From Longimicrobiales bacterium (GTDB lineage: Bacteria > Gemmatimonadota > Gemmatimonadetes > Longimicrobiales > Gaopeijiaceae): DNA of 64,000 bases. A model generated the notes under the pieces. It saw only the letters and a list, made by a program, of their open reading frames with translations, had not been told where the DNA came from and ran no database searches. The stretch covers positions 682,001-746,000 of the forward strand of contig OX639991.1 in assembly GCA_951828585.1 (NCBI GenBank). Direction: 5' to 3'. Below, in pieces: positions 1 through 8,308 of the stretch (the first letter of the stretch is position 1; each line of letters opens with the position of its first letter). The position numbers were made by a program, and so were the translations under genes.

Positions 1-156
1 ATGCTGGAGCAGCCGCGCTACATCAGTCCCGGGCTCGAGATGATCCTGGTGGTGCAGAACCTGGAGCGGATCGGCGACCTGACCACGAACATTGCCGAAG
101 ACGTGGTGTTCCTCGTGGAGGGAAGGTCGATCAAGCACATGGCGAGCCCGGCGTGA
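1..156 (+). CDS. phoU: PhoU C-terminal fragment (5' end outside window)
   Basis: The last 51 codons of an open frame that runs in from outside the window. The residues match the end of PhoU, the regulator of phosphate uptake that acts on the PstSCAB transporter and the PhoR kinase: a helix reading NLERIGDLTTNIAEDVVF is the typical closing helix of the second PhoU repeat, with its metal-binding ERIGD/E-type residues. The stop overlaps the GTG start of the following dehydrogenase by 4 bases, so the two are probably translated together. Only the tail is visible, so the pst genes expected upstream cannot be checked. Confidence 0.85.
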   Translation: MLEQPRYISPGLEMILVVQNLERIGDLTTNIAEDVVFLVEGRSIKHMASPA

Positions 157-1034
157 GCGAGTCTCCGGAAGGGGCGGCGCAGACGTCCGGCGGCCAGCCC
201 GGCATCGACGAAGCGGTCGAGGGACTGCTGACCCGCATGGAGACGGGGACGGCTCCTGGGATGGAGGCGGAGAGCGAGTCGCTGCGGGGGAGGGTGGCGG
301 TGGTGACCGGCGGCTCCAGCGGGATCGGGCGGGCCATCGTGGTGGCCTTCGCGGAGAGCGGCGCCAATGTCGCCTTCAACTACCTGGACACCGGCGAGGA
401 AGGCCGGCGGATGGCGGAGGAGACGTGCGAGATGCTGCAGGGCAGGGACGTGCGGGTCTTCGCCCGGGCCGCCGATGTGCGAGACCCCGAGGAAGCGGCC
501 GCGTTCGTGGCGCAGGCGCATGACCGGCTTGGCGGGCTCCACTTCCTGGTCAACAACGCGGGCATCGGGCGCGACCGCGCGCTGTGGCGCATGAGCGACG
601 ACGAGTGGCGGTCCGTGATCGACACCAACCTTTCGGGGGCGTTCTACTGCACCCGCGCGGCCGCTCCGTACATGCGCGCCCAGGAGTTCGGCAAGATCGT
701 CAACGTCTCTTCCGTGCACGGACTGTCCAGCGAATTCGGACTCGTCAACTACTGTTCGACGAAGGCGGGCCTGCTAGGCTTCACGCGCAGCGCGGCGCTG
801 GAGCTGGGGTCCGCGAACATCAATGTGAACGCGGTGGCCCCCGGATACATCCGCACCACGCAGCTGACCGAGCGGGTCCCGGCCGAGATCCTGGACCGGG
901 CCCGCGAGCGGAGCGTGCTCGGCCGGCTGGGCGACCCGCAGGACGTCGCCTCGGTGATCCTGTTCCTGTGCTCCGAGGCTTCGCGTCATATTACGGGAGC
1001 GGTGATTCCCGTCGACGGAGGATACCTGATATGA
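153..1034 (+). CDS. SDR-family oxidoreductase (FabG-like)
   Basis: A 293-aa short-chain dehydrogenase/reductase, predicted to use NAD(P)H on a keto or hydroxy substrate in the cytoplasm. The Rossmann glycine motif TGGSSGIG is near residues 51-58, NNAG near 135, and the active site is Ser in NVSSVHG followed by Tyr200-x3-Lys204 (YCSTK). The core resembles 3-oxoacyl-ACP reductase FabG, but there is an extra N-terminal stretch of about 45 residues before the first strand. The GTG at 153 overlaps the phoU stop; an internal ATG at 237 or 261 would give a more usual 250-aa enzyme. The stop overlaps the msrB start (ATGA), so this is a three-gene overlapping run. Substrate unknown. Confidence 0.88.
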   Translation: MSESPEGAAQTSGGQPGIDEAVEGLLTRMETGTAPGMEAESESLRGRVAVVTGGSSGIGRAIVVAFAESGANVAFNYLDTGEEGRRMAEETCEMLQGRDVRVFARAADVRDPEEAAAFVAQAHDRLGGLHFLVNNAGIGRDRALWRMSDDEWRSVIDTNLSGAFYCTRAAAPYMRAQEFGKIVNVSSVHGLSSEFGLVNYCSTKAGLLGFTRSAALELGSANINVNAVAPGYIRTTQLTERVPAEILDRARERSVLGRLGDPQDVASVILFLCSEASRHITGAVIPVDGGYLI

Positions 1035-1456
1035 AGAAGACCGCCGGCCCCGATGCGGCCAGCGTGCAGAAGACCAATCGCGAATGGCGCCAGGTACTGA
1101 CGCCGGAGCAGTTCAAGGTCACCCGCAAGGGCGGGACCGAGCGCGCCTTCACCGGCGCGTACTGGGAGCACAAGGAAGACGGAACGTACCTGTGCGTCTG
1201 CTGCAAACAGGCACTCTTCGAGTCCTCGGACAAGTTCGACTCGGGCACCGGGTGGCCCAGCTTCACCCGTCCCGCTGCCGGGGGACATGTGGGCGAGAAG
1301 GACGACCGCAGCTTCTTCATGCGGAGGACCGAGGTGGTCTGCGCCGGTTGCGACGCGCATCTGGGGCATGTGTTTCCGGACGGACCGGGACCGGAGGGAC
1401 TGCGCTACTGCATCAACTCGGCGGCGCTGGATTTCGAGGCGGAGGACGAGGGGTGA
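1031..1456 (+). CDS. msrB: peptide-methionine (R)-S-oxide reductase MsrB
   Basis: A 141-aa MsrB that repairs R-methionine sulfoxide in proteins using thioredoxin. Two CxxC zinc-binding pairs are present (CVCC at about residues 55-58 and CAGC further on), plus the conserved SGTGWPSF stretch and the catalytic Cys127 in RYCINSAAL. Length is normal for the family. The ATG overlaps the stop of the upstream SDR gene by four bases, which fixes the start and suggests coupled translation. No signal peptide is seen, so it should be cytoplasmic. Confidence 0.95.
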   Translation: MKKTAGPDAASVQKTNREWRQVLTPEQFKVTRKGGTERAFTGAYWEHKEDGTYLCVCCKQALFESSDKFDSGTGWPSFTRPAAGGHVGEKDDRSFFMRRTEVVCAGCDAHLGHVFPDGPGPEGLRYCINSAALDFEAEDEG

Positions 1457-1481
1457 CCTGCACACATGCACATATACTCAT

Positions 1482-2498
1482 ATGAGTAGGTCCGTCACCG
1501 TCATCCCCGGCGACGGGATCGGTCCCGAGGTCACCGCCGCGGTGCTGCGGGTCCTCGACGCGGCCGGCGCGCGGCTCGACTACGACGAGCAGGTGGCGGG
1601 GGAGACCGCCCTCAGGTACCAGGGCAGTCCCCTCCCGCAGGAGACGCTCGACTCCATCGAGACCAACCGGGTCGCGCTCAAGGGACCCCTCACGACGCCC
1701 TCCGGCTCCGGGTTCCGCTCGATCAACGTCGCCATCCGCAAGGAGTTCGACCTTTTCGCCAACGTGCGGCCGGTCCGCACCATCCTGCCCGGCGGCCGCT
1801 ACGAGGACATCGACCTCGTGCTGATCCGCGAGAACACCGAGGGGCTGTACGTCGGGGTCGAGCACTTCATCGGCATGGAGAACGACCCCAAGGCGGCCGC
1901 GGAATCGGTCATGATCACCACCCGCTACGGGTCGGAGCGGATCGTTCGCTTCGCCTTCGACTACGCGGTCGCCAACGGCCGCCGCAAGGTGACGCTGGCG
2001 CACAAGGCCAACATCCTCAAGCACACGCAGGGGCTGTTTCTGGAGGTCGGGCAGCGCATGGCGGACGACTACGCGGACAGGGTGGCCTTCGAGGACCGAA
2101 TCATCGACGCGACCGCCATGTTCCTCGTGCTGGACCCGTACCGGTTCGACGTCCTGGTCATGGAGAACATGTTCGGGGACATCCTGAGCGACCTGATGGC
2201 GGGGCTGGTGGGGGGGCTGGGGTTTGCGCCGGCGGGGAATATTGGCGAGACGCATGCGGTTTTCGAGGCGGTGCACGGGTCGGCGCCGGATATTGCGGGG
2301 CAGGGGGTGGCGAATCCGACGGGTTTGCTGCTGTCCGCGTGTCTGATGCTCGATCATGTGGGGCAGGAGGGGGTGGCGGGGCGGATTCGTGGGGCGGTCA
2401 GCGCGGTGATCAGGGACGGGGTGGCGCGGACGCGCGACATGGGGGGGACGGATGGGACGGCGGCGTTCGCGGAGGCGGTGGTGGGGGGGGTGGGGTGA
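1482..2498 (+). CDS. isocitrate/isopropylmalate-family dehydrogenase (probable NAD-type isocitrate dehydrogenase)
   Basis: A 338-aa beta-decarboxylating dehydrogenase. The N-terminus has VIPGDGIGPEV; the substrate loop GFRSINVAIRKEFDLFANVRP carries the Ser-x-Asn of isocitrate enzymes rather than the Leu pair of isopropylmalate enzymes; the metal site falls in the stretch ending NMFGDILSDL, and HGSAPDIAGQ precedes the cofactor loop. The short length fits the NAD-dependent class that feeds the TCA cycle. Homoisocitrate or another malate derivative cannot be excluded. The ATG at 1482 begins directly at the conserved core. Third codon positions become almost all G in the last 300 bases, which run on into a G-rich spacer. 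Confidence 0.85.
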   Translation: MSRSVTVIPGDGIGPEVTAAVLRVLDAAGARLDYDEQVAGETALRYQGSPLPQETLDSIETNRVALKGPLTTPSGSGFRSINVAIRKEFDLFANVRPVRTILPGGRYEDIDLVLIRENTEGLYVGVEHFIGMENDPKAAAESVMITTRYGSERIVRFAFDYAVANGRRKVTLAHKANILKHTQGLFLEVGQRMADDYADRVAFEDRIIDATAMFLVLDPYRFDVLVMENMFGDILSDLMAGLVGGLGFAPAGNIGETHAVFEAVHGSAPDIAGQGVANPTGLLLSACLMLDHVGQEGVAGRIRGAVSAVIRDGVARTRDMGGTDGTAAFAEAVVGGVG

Positions 2499-2576
2499 GT
2501 GGGTTGGGGGGTGGGGTGGGGGGTGTGAGGGGGTTGGCGGCGGGGTGGGCGTGATGTGGTGGGGGAGGGGGTGGGT

Positions 2577-2903
2577 GTGAGCGGGGCGACTGGCGGGTCC
2601 GGGCTGGATCTGCACTGTTCGCGGTGCAGGCGGGTGTGCCGGGGGAACGAGCTCGACCGGTTGCTGTGGTGCGAGGGGTGTATCGCGCGGGCGAAGGCGC
2701 GGGCGAAGCGGGTGGGGTGGATGTGCGGGGTGGTGCTGGCGGCGGGGTTGGGGGCCTGGATCCATTTCGTGCAGAAACCGTCCGCGGCGTTGCTGGGCGG
2801 CTGGATCGGGATCGTGCTGGCGGCCTTCTGGCTGTGCGCGCGGGCGGGGACGGAGCTGTGGTACGGGGTGCTTCGCATCCGGCACCGGCCCGGTGGCCAG
2901 TAG
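2577..2903 (+). CDS. small zinc-ribbon membrane protein, unknown
   Basis: About 108 aa. The N-terminal third has two CxxC pairs (CSRC, then CEGC) that look like a zinc ribbon, followed by basic residues and two hydrophobic segments (GWMCGVVLAAGLGAW and LLGGWIGIVLAAFWL), so it is probably an inner-membrane protein with a small cytoplasmic zinc-binding head. The start is uncertain: GTG at 2577 is chosen, with GTG at 2556 possible. The same architecture (two CxxC pairs then two membrane helices) recurs in the larger proteins at 27718 and 30340. No function can be assigned. Confidence 0.5.
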   Translation: MSGATGGSGLDLHCSRCRRVCRGNELDRLLWCEGCIARAKARAKRVGWMCGVVLAAGLGAWIHFVQKPSAALLGGWIGIVLAAFWLCARAGTELWYGVLRIRHRPGGQ

Positions 2904-2944
2904 AGACTTACTGACGGCGGTTTCACCTCCTGGAGAGAATGCCA

Positions 2945-4129
2945 ATGGCGGCAAGGTTCGAAGGAACTGACTTCTACGACATCGACGCGCTCCTGTCCGA
3001 AGAGGAGCGCATGGTCCGCGACACGATCCGCGAATGGGTCGAGGACCGGGTCATCCCGATCATCGGCGACGCGTACGTGGACCGGCGCTTCCCCACGGAA
3101 CTGATCCCCGAAATCGGCGAGCTGGGAATGCTGGGTGCCAACCTCCCGGCCGAGTACGGTTGCGCGGAACTCAACAATGTGTGCTATGGCCTTATCATGC
3201 AGGAGCTTGAACGCGGTGATTCGGGGGTGCGTTCCTTCGTGTCGGTACAGGGCGCGCTTGTCATGTACCCCATCTACGCCTTCGGGAGCGAGGAGCAGAG
3301 GCGCGAGTGGCTTCCGGGGCTCGCTTCCGGGGAGAAGATCGGCTGCTTCGGGCTGACCGAGCCCGACTACGGATCGAATCCGGCCGGCATGATCACGCGG
3401 GCGCGCGAGACGGCGGACGGTTGGGTACTGAACGGGACCAAGATGTGGATCACGAACGGGTCGATGGCGGACGTGGCGGTGGTGTGGGCGCAGACGGGGG
3501 AGGCGGGGGATTCGCGGGGGATTCGCGGGTTCGTGGTTCCGACGGACACGCCGGGGTTCAGCGCCCGCGACCAGAAGGGCAAGCTGTCGCTGCTGGCGTC
3601 GGATACGAGCGAACTGGTACTCGAGGACGTGGAGTTGCCCGCCGATGCGCTGATGCCGGGGACCACCGGGATCAAGAACCCGCTGATGTGCCTGACCCAG
3701 GCGCGCTACGGGATTTCCTGGGGGGCCGTGGGCGCCGCCATGGCGTGCTTCCACGAGGCGGTCAGCTACGCGGGCCAGCGGGTCATGTTCGACGGGGTCA
3801 TTGCGGGCAAGCAGATCCAGCAGGTGAGGATCGCGGACATGCTGACGTGGATTACGCAGGGGCAGCTGCTGTGCCTGCGGCTGGGGCGGCTGAAGGACGA
3901 GGGGAAGATGACGCCGCAGCAGGTCAGCCTGGCGAAGCGGGCGAATGTGAACATGGCGTGCGACATTGCGCGCGAGGCGAGGCGGCTGCTGGGGGCGAAC
4001 GGGATTCTGGCGGAGTACGCGTCCATGCGGCATATGGCGAATCTGGAGTCGGTGTATACCTACGAAGGCACGCACGATGTCCACTCGCTGATCCTGGGGC
4101 ATACGGTTACGGGGATTTCGGCGTTTTAG
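2945..4129 (+). CDS. acyl-CoA dehydrogenase, glutaryl-CoA dehydrogenase-like
   Basis: A 394-aa FAD-dependent acyl-CoA dehydrogenase with all usual parts: a helical N-domain, the FAD/substrate beta-domain (GCFGLTEPDYGSNP, then MWITNGSMADV), and a C-terminal helical domain. The C-terminus TYEGTHDVHSLILG has the catalytic Glu in the position used by glutaryl-CoA dehydrogenase, and the full pattern is closest to that subfamily, which oxidises and decarboxylates glutaryl-CoA to crotonyl-CoA in lysine and tryptophan breakdown. The second ATG (2945) is preferred over 2939 because GGAGAG at 2932-2937 then lies at a normal distance. No electron-transfer flavoprotein genes are adjacent. Confidence 0.88.
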   Translation: MAARFEGTDFYDIDALLSEEERMVRDTIREWVEDRVIPIIGDAYVDRRFPTELIPEIGELGMLGANLPAEYGCAELNNVCYGLIMQELERGDSGVRSFVSVQGALVMYPIYAFGSEEQRREWLPGLASGEKIGCFGLTEPDYGSNPAGMITRARETADGWVLNGTKMWITNGSMADVAVVWAQTGEAGDSRGIRGFVVPTDTPGFSARDQKGKLSLLASDTSELVLEDVELPADALMPGTTGIKNPLMCLTQARYGISWGAVGAAMACFHEAVSYAGQRVMFDGVIAGKQIQQVRIADMLTWITQGQLLCLRLGRLKDEGKMTPQQVSLAKRANVNMACDIAREARRLLGANGILAEYASMRHMANLESVYTYEGTHDVHSLILGHTVTGISAF

Positions 4130-4218
4130 GGGCGGCGAGACTCCCACTTCGACCCATAGCGAACAAATCCCGAATAAACTACATTTGGAGCACCCAATTC
4201 ACCCGCCTCGGAGGATCC

Positions 4219-5037
4219 ATGCCCGACCGTAGCGCGATCGAATGGACCGATGCGACCTGGAACCCGACGACCGGATGCACCCGAGTGTCGGCCGGGTGCG
4301 ACCACTGCTATGCGGAGCAGCTGTCGAGGCGGTTGCTGTCGACAACCTATCGCGCGCGCCTTCCGGTTGTGGACACGCCGGACAATCGACGAGACCCGTT
4401 CGCGGTGCGGGTGTGGCCCGAGCGGCTATGCGTGCCCGAGTCGTGGAGGGAGCCGCGCCGCGTCTTCGTCAACTCCATGTCGGACCTGTTCCACAACGAG
4501 GTCCCGGAGGACTTCGCCCGCGAGTGCTTCCGGGTGATGCTGGAGGTGGATCGCCATGTCTATCAGGTGTTGACCAAGCGTCCGGCGAGGGCTGCCAGGT
4601 TTGTCAGGCGGCACGCGGACCTGTTTCCGGGGGGGCTCCCGAGTCACATCTGGATCGGGACCTCGGTGGAGGACCAGTCGGTGGACTACCGGGTTCGCCA
4701 CCTATTGGGGGTCCCTGCCGCTGTTCGGTTCCTCAGCTGCGAGCCCCTGATCGGGCCGCTGGATCTGAGCAGGTTCCTCAACGGGGCGCTCGCCTGCGAA
4801 GGGCTTCACTGGGTGATCGTGGGCGGCGAGAGCGGGATCGGTGCCCGACCGATGGATGTGGAATGGGCGCGGGTGGTGCGGGATGAGTGCCGTAGGGCCA
4901 GGGTGCCGTTTTTCTTCAAGCAGTGGGGTGGCCGGACGCCGAAGGCGGGTGGGCGGGTGCTGGATGGGGCGACGTGGGATGAGTATCCGGAGTCGGGATT
5001 GGTTTCGGCCGAGGAGGGGTTGAATGGCCGCGCCTAA
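4219..5037 (+). CDS. DUF5131 (phage Gp37/Gp68 family) three-Cys-motif protein
   Basis: A 272-aa member of the Gp37/Gp68 family. The N-terminus carries IEWTDATWNPTTGC followed by the cluster Cys-x6-Cys-x2-Cys (GCTRVSAGCDHCYAE), similar to but wider than the radical-SAM Cys motif. Later conserved blocks include VFVNSMSDLFH, YQVLTKRP, IWIGTSVEDQ, FLSCEPLIGPL, WVIVGGESG and FFFKQWGG. The family is known mainly from phages and defence or mobile regions and commonly sits beside TcmP, as here. A Shine-Dalgarno GGAGG lies four bases before the ATG. A second copy is at 40683. The chemical reaction is not established. Confidence 0.9.
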   Translation: MPDRSAIEWTDATWNPTTGCTRVSAGCDHCYAEQLSRRLLSTTYRARLPVVDTPDNRRDPFAVRVWPERLCVPESWREPRRVFVNSMSDLFHNEVPEDFARECFRVMLEVDRHVYQVLTKRPARAARFVRRHADLFPGGLPSHIWIGTSVEDQSVDYRVRHLLGVPAAVRFLSCEPLIGPLDLSRFLNGALACEGLHWVIVGGESGIGARPMDVEWARVVRDECRRARVPFFFKQWGGRTPKAGGRVLDGATWDEYPESGLVSAEEGLNGRA

Positions 5038-6139
5038 GGGAACACTGTGGCCGCGCGAACCCCACACGGAAGGCAAGCACCTTGTGCTGGAGAACTACCT
5101 GAAAGCGTGGTTTCCGATTCTTGGCATGGGCGAGAGGAACCGCCGGATTCTCTTCATTGACGGGTTTGCCGGGCCGGGAAAATACGAGGACGGAGCAGAG
5201 GGCTCCCCGGTCGTTGCCATGCGGGTGTTGGCTGAGCATCCCGCCGAGATCAAGGCCGAGGTAGTGTTCTTCTTCATAGAGAGGAAGCGTGATCGGGCTG
5301 ACCACCTGAAGCGTCTGGTCGCGCAGTGGCGTCCAAGGTTGCCCGCGACTGCGAAAATACACGTGCGGGAGGGCTCATTCGATGCCTCCATGACGGACGT
5401 TCTCGACGAGTTGGAGGTACGTGGGCGGAAAATGGCTCCGGCTCTCGTCATGATCGATCCGTTCGGTGTGAAGGGCATGCCGATGTCGGTGATCCGTCGG
5501 ATCATGGCTAACCGGAACTGCGAAGTGTACTTGAGCTTCATGTGGGAGGCGATGAACCGGTTTGTCTCGGAGCCGGAATTCGAGCCTTCGATGGACGAAC
5601 TGTTCGGGTCGCGGGAGTGGCGCAAGGCAAGGAACCTGGCTGGGGGCGAGCGGAGGGCTTCCCTTCACGGTTTGTATCAGAAGCAACTGAGGGAGGCGGG
5701 TGCAAAGCAGGTCGTTCAGTTCCATCTCTTTGCCGGAAATCGACTCAAGTACTCCGTTTTCTTTGGTACACGCCATCCCTTGGGATCGGATCGCATGAAG
5801 CAGGCCATCTGGAAGGTGGCGCCGTTCGGAGACTTCAGCTTTCGCGGCGGAGAGCGGGCTCAGACCAGCTTCCTCGAGCCGGACTTTGCACCCTTGCAGG
5901 AAGCCCTTCAGGAACAATTCGAAGAGGCTGGGTGGGTCTCGATCGAGAAGATCAGCGAGTTCGTGCGATCAGATGCGACGATCTTCCACACCGGGCAGTT
6001 GAGGTTGCAGGCATTGATTCCAATGGAGCGAGCAGGACGAATAGAGGTGAAAGTGAACGACAGGATCCGGAAGAAGGGCTCCAACTACCCGAAGAACTGC
6101 CTGATCAACTTCCGCCCTGAGGCACCTCGTTTCCTGTAA
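5024..6139 (+). CDS. tcmP: three-Cys-motif partner protein TcmP
   Basis: A 371-aa protein whose start overlaps the DUF5131 gene by 14 bases. The N-terminal GTLWPREPHTEGKHLVLENY, then FIDGFAGPGKY and later ALVMIDPFGVKGMP are typical of TcmP. The DGFAGPG and DPFG blocks look like a methyltransferase-type fold (glycine-rich loop, then DPFG), so a SAM-dependent activity is plausible but unproven. The tight pairing with the three-Cys protein is the defining context for this family and suggests the two act as a complex. Codon use is less G/C-biased than the neighbours, consistent with later arrival. Confidence 0.88.
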   Translation: MAAPKGTLWPREPHTEGKHLVLENYLKAWFPILGMGERNRRILFIDGFAGPGKYEDGAEGSPVVAMRVLAEHPAEIKAEVVFFFIERKRDRADHLKRLVAQWRPRLPATAKIHVREGSFDASMTDVLDELEVRGRKMAPALVMIDPFGVKGMPMSVIRRIMANRNCEVYLSFMWEAMNRFVSEPEFEPSMDELFGSREWRKARNLAGGERRASLHGLYQKQLREAGAKQVVQFHLFAGNRLKYSVFFGTRHPLGSDRMKQAIWKVAPFGDFSFRGGERAQTSFLEPDFAPLQEALQEQFEEAGWVSIEKISEFVRSDATIFHTGQLRLQALIPMERAGRIEVKVNDRIRKKGSNYPKNCLINFRPEAPRFL

Positions 6140-6294
6140 TCCGGAACCGATTCTGTTGGTCCGCGCGGGCCTCCAATCGTGCGGTTCAATTGGAATCGCC
6201 AGAATCGAACACATTCCCAGGCCATCGCGACACCGAGGCCTGCACAGGCCGCTCTTGAGCGAGCCGGGATCAACCCCCGGGAAAGGGAAGCGTG

Positions 6295-6652
6295 ATGAGG
6301 TTCCACCGAACACCCCTGTCCACGCTGTTGGCGCTGGCCACCCTCCTCATCACGGCCTGCCGGCCCGACGCCACCCCCTCACCCGACGCCTTCGCCGCCG
6401 ACCCCTGGACCCTGTCCGAACGCGAAGCGAGGATCGGTTCGGTCGACGACCCGGACTACATCTTCAACCCGATCACCCACATGGCGCTGGGTCCGGACGG
6501 GCTGTTGTACACCACGCGCGCGGGAAGAGGGCACGGTACGCCGATGGACCGCGGACGGAGCTCCCGCCGGCTCGCTGGGTGGAAGGGGAGAGGGTCCGGG
6601 GGAGTTCCAGTATCCCTACGGGCTTCGCCACCGGCTGATGAGGGACGGGTAG
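6295..6652 (+). pseudogene. decayed 6-bladed beta-propeller lipoprotein gene
   Basis: The ATG opens a good lipoprotein signal (LLALATLLITAC) followed by propeller-type sequence up to HMALGPDGLLYTT near base 6510. The reading frame is then lost: the next conserved propeller motif, GEGPGEFQYPYG, is present in another frame near 6583-6618 and soon reaches a stop at 6650. About 80 percent of a normal 350-400 aa gene is missing. The remainder abuts the convergent ABC operon. A dead relative of the intact propeller genes at 14982, 24245 and 25607. Confidence 0.7.
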
Positions 6653-6656
6653 CCCC

Positions 6657-7370
6657 CTACGGCGAATCCATCGTCCGCAGCCTCCGCACCGACAACACGA
6701 ACAGCACGACCACGACCACCACCGCCGCGACGGCAGTCAGACCCAGCGCGGTGTGCTCCGAGTCCGCGAACCGCCGCTCGTCCACCCCGTGCATGACGGC
6801 GATCGCGTGGCTGCGGATGCTGAAAAAGCGCACGCCGTAGACAAAGCGCGAGAAAAGCCCCTCCCACACGACGATGTAGGCGAGCCCGATGCCGACGGCG
6901 TGGTGGGTCAACAGGTCGAGCCATGTGAAAACGGAGCAGTAGAGCACAACCGCCACCACGGCGCCGACGGTCACGGCCCAAGTGGCGGACAGATCGGCCC
7001 CGTAGCCCATGTAGCTGGTGAGACACGCGCTGACCGGCATGACCAGCACGGGCACGGCAACGACCCCCAGCAGCTTCGGAAGGACGATCTTCCACCGGGG
7101 ATACGGAGTCAGCGTCACGTTGGCCAGAGTACGGTCGCTGATCTCGTCCCCGAACGCCGCTCTGGCCGTGGCGAGGGTGGCGAGCGGTATGATCGCTCCG
7201 GCGAGCAGCGTGTTCAGGATGTTCGTCTCGAAAATTCCCACTGGCGGTGCGTCCGGGATCAGCAGGATCAACGACGTGACCGCGAAGGGTGCCAGCGCGA
7301 GGCCCCCGATCATCAGGAGGCGCGAGGGGGTAAGGACCCTTCGCAGCGTGAGCAGGAAGAGTGACTTCAT
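6657..7370 (-). CDS. ABC transporter permease (237 aa)
   Basis: A membrane protein beginning MKSLFLLTLRRVLTPSR, with about six hydrophobic segments. It resembles ABC-2 type permeases of exporters. Its ATG overlaps the stop of the upstream ATPase gene by four bases (ATGA), which decides the start and excludes an in-frame extension of 76 codons that encodes no recognisable domain. It is the last gene of the operon running from 11182 down to 6657, and most likely pairs with the ATPase at 7367. The transported substrate is not evident. Confidence 0.8.
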   Translation of the reverse strand: MKSLFLLTLRRVLTPSRLLMIGGLALAPFAVTSLILLIPDAPPVGIFETNILNTLLAGAIIPLATLATARAAFGDEISDRTLANVTLTPYPRWKIVLPKLLGVVAVPVLVMPVSACLTSYMGYGADLSATWAVTVGAVVAVVLYCSVFTWLDLLTHHAVGIGLAYIVVWEGLFSRFVYGVRFFSIRSHAIAVMHGVDERRFADSEHTALGLTAVAAVVVVVVLFVLSVRRLRTMDSP

Positions 7371-8308
7371 CGTTCCCCGCCATCCACCAGGTAGCCGAAG
7401 ACGCTCTCGAGGGAATCGTCCAGCGGTACCACCCGGCGCAGGGTGACCGAGGTCCGCTGGGCCAGCCTGGGAAGCTCGATCTGCAGGTCGAGCACGTTGC
7501 GGCTGAGGATGACGATCCTGCCGTCGGGATCCAGCTTGACGGCCTCGACGGAGTCCAGCTGGACGACCGCCGACGCGAGTTTCCGGGGCGCATCGCACGC
7601 CACGAGCACATGGTAGGGACGCTCGTTGAGCGCCGCCCGAATCGCTCGGAAGTCCCCCGAGGCGGCCAGCTTGCCGTTCACGAGAAGGAGCACGGTGTCG
7701 GCGATCCGTTCGACCTCCTCGAGGACGTGCGAAGAGACCACGATGGTTCGCCCCTCGCTCGCGAACCTCTTCAGGAGCCGCTGGAAGTGGATGCGCTGCT
7801 TCGGATCCGCGCCGTTGAGCGGTTCGTCCAGGAGGAGGACCTCCGGATCGTGGACCAGCGTCCCGGCAAGGCGGATTCGCTGGCGCATGCCGCGGGAATA
7901 GGTGCGGATCTTCCGGTCGGCCGCATCCTGGAGTGCCACCTGATCGATGGCCCGCTCCACGGCCTCTCCGAGGGGGGTCACCTCGCGCAGTTCACCCATC
8001 AGTCTCACGAACTGGCGGCCGGTGAGGAATCCGTACACCGTCTCGTGCTCGTGCATGACCCCGATGCGCCTTGAAAGCGGGGGGTTGTTGCGAACGGGCT
8101 CGCCGAAGAGCGTGACCGAGCCGCTGGAGGTCCGGGCCAGGCCCGCCATCATGCGGATCAGGGTGCTCTTTCCGGCTCCGTTCGGACCGAGCAACCCGGT
8201 AATCCCGGGGTGGATGTCGAGGGTGACTTCGTTGACGGCCACGATGTTGCCGAACCACCGTGTCAGCCGTTCGGTCCGGATCACCGGAGTCGGGGTGCCG
8301 GAGGTCAT
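7367..8308 (-). CDS. ABC transporter ATP-binding protein (313 aa)
   Basis: Nucleotide-binding subunit. Walker A is GPNGAGKST, the signature is TYSRGMRQRIRLAG (a GG-less variant common in ABC-2 exporters of the CcmA/NatA type), Walker B is VLLLDEPLNG, and the His switch is VVSSHVLEEV. About 90 extra C-terminal residues follow the domain, as in drug and lipid exporters. The ATG at 8308 overlaps the upstream permease stop (ATGA), and its own stop overlaps the next permease. It energises one of the two permeases of the operon. Confidence 0.9.
   Translation of the reverse strand: MTSGTPTPVIRTERLTRWFGNIVAVNEVTLDIHPGITGLLGPNGAGKSTLIRMMAGLARTSSGSVTLFGEPVRNNPPLSRRIGVMHEHETVYGFLTGRQFVRLMGELREVTPLGEAVERAIDQVALQDAADRKIRTYSRGMRQRIRLAGTLVHDPEVLLLDEPLNGADPKQRIHFQRLLKRFASEGRTIVVSSHVLEEVERIADTVLLLVNGKLAASGDFRAIRAALNERPYHVLVACDAPRKLASAVVQLDSVEAVKLDPDGRIVILSRNVLDLQIELPRLAQRTSVTLRRVVPLDDSLESVFGYLVDGGER

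Noticed and set aside
2480-2580. G-rich run, possible G-quadruplex or regulatory element
   Set aside because: Continues the third-position G bias of the preceding gene; no defined structure beyond composition.
1413-4147. Long minus-strand open frames opposite idh and the acyl-CoA dehydrogenase
   Set aside because: Composition is rich in Arg, Pro and His with no domain; shadows of high-GC genes on the other strand.
5024-6139. TcmP as a restriction enzyme or nuclease
   Set aside because: No nuclease motif is seen; the glycine-rich and DPFG blocks fit a methyltransferase-like fold better.
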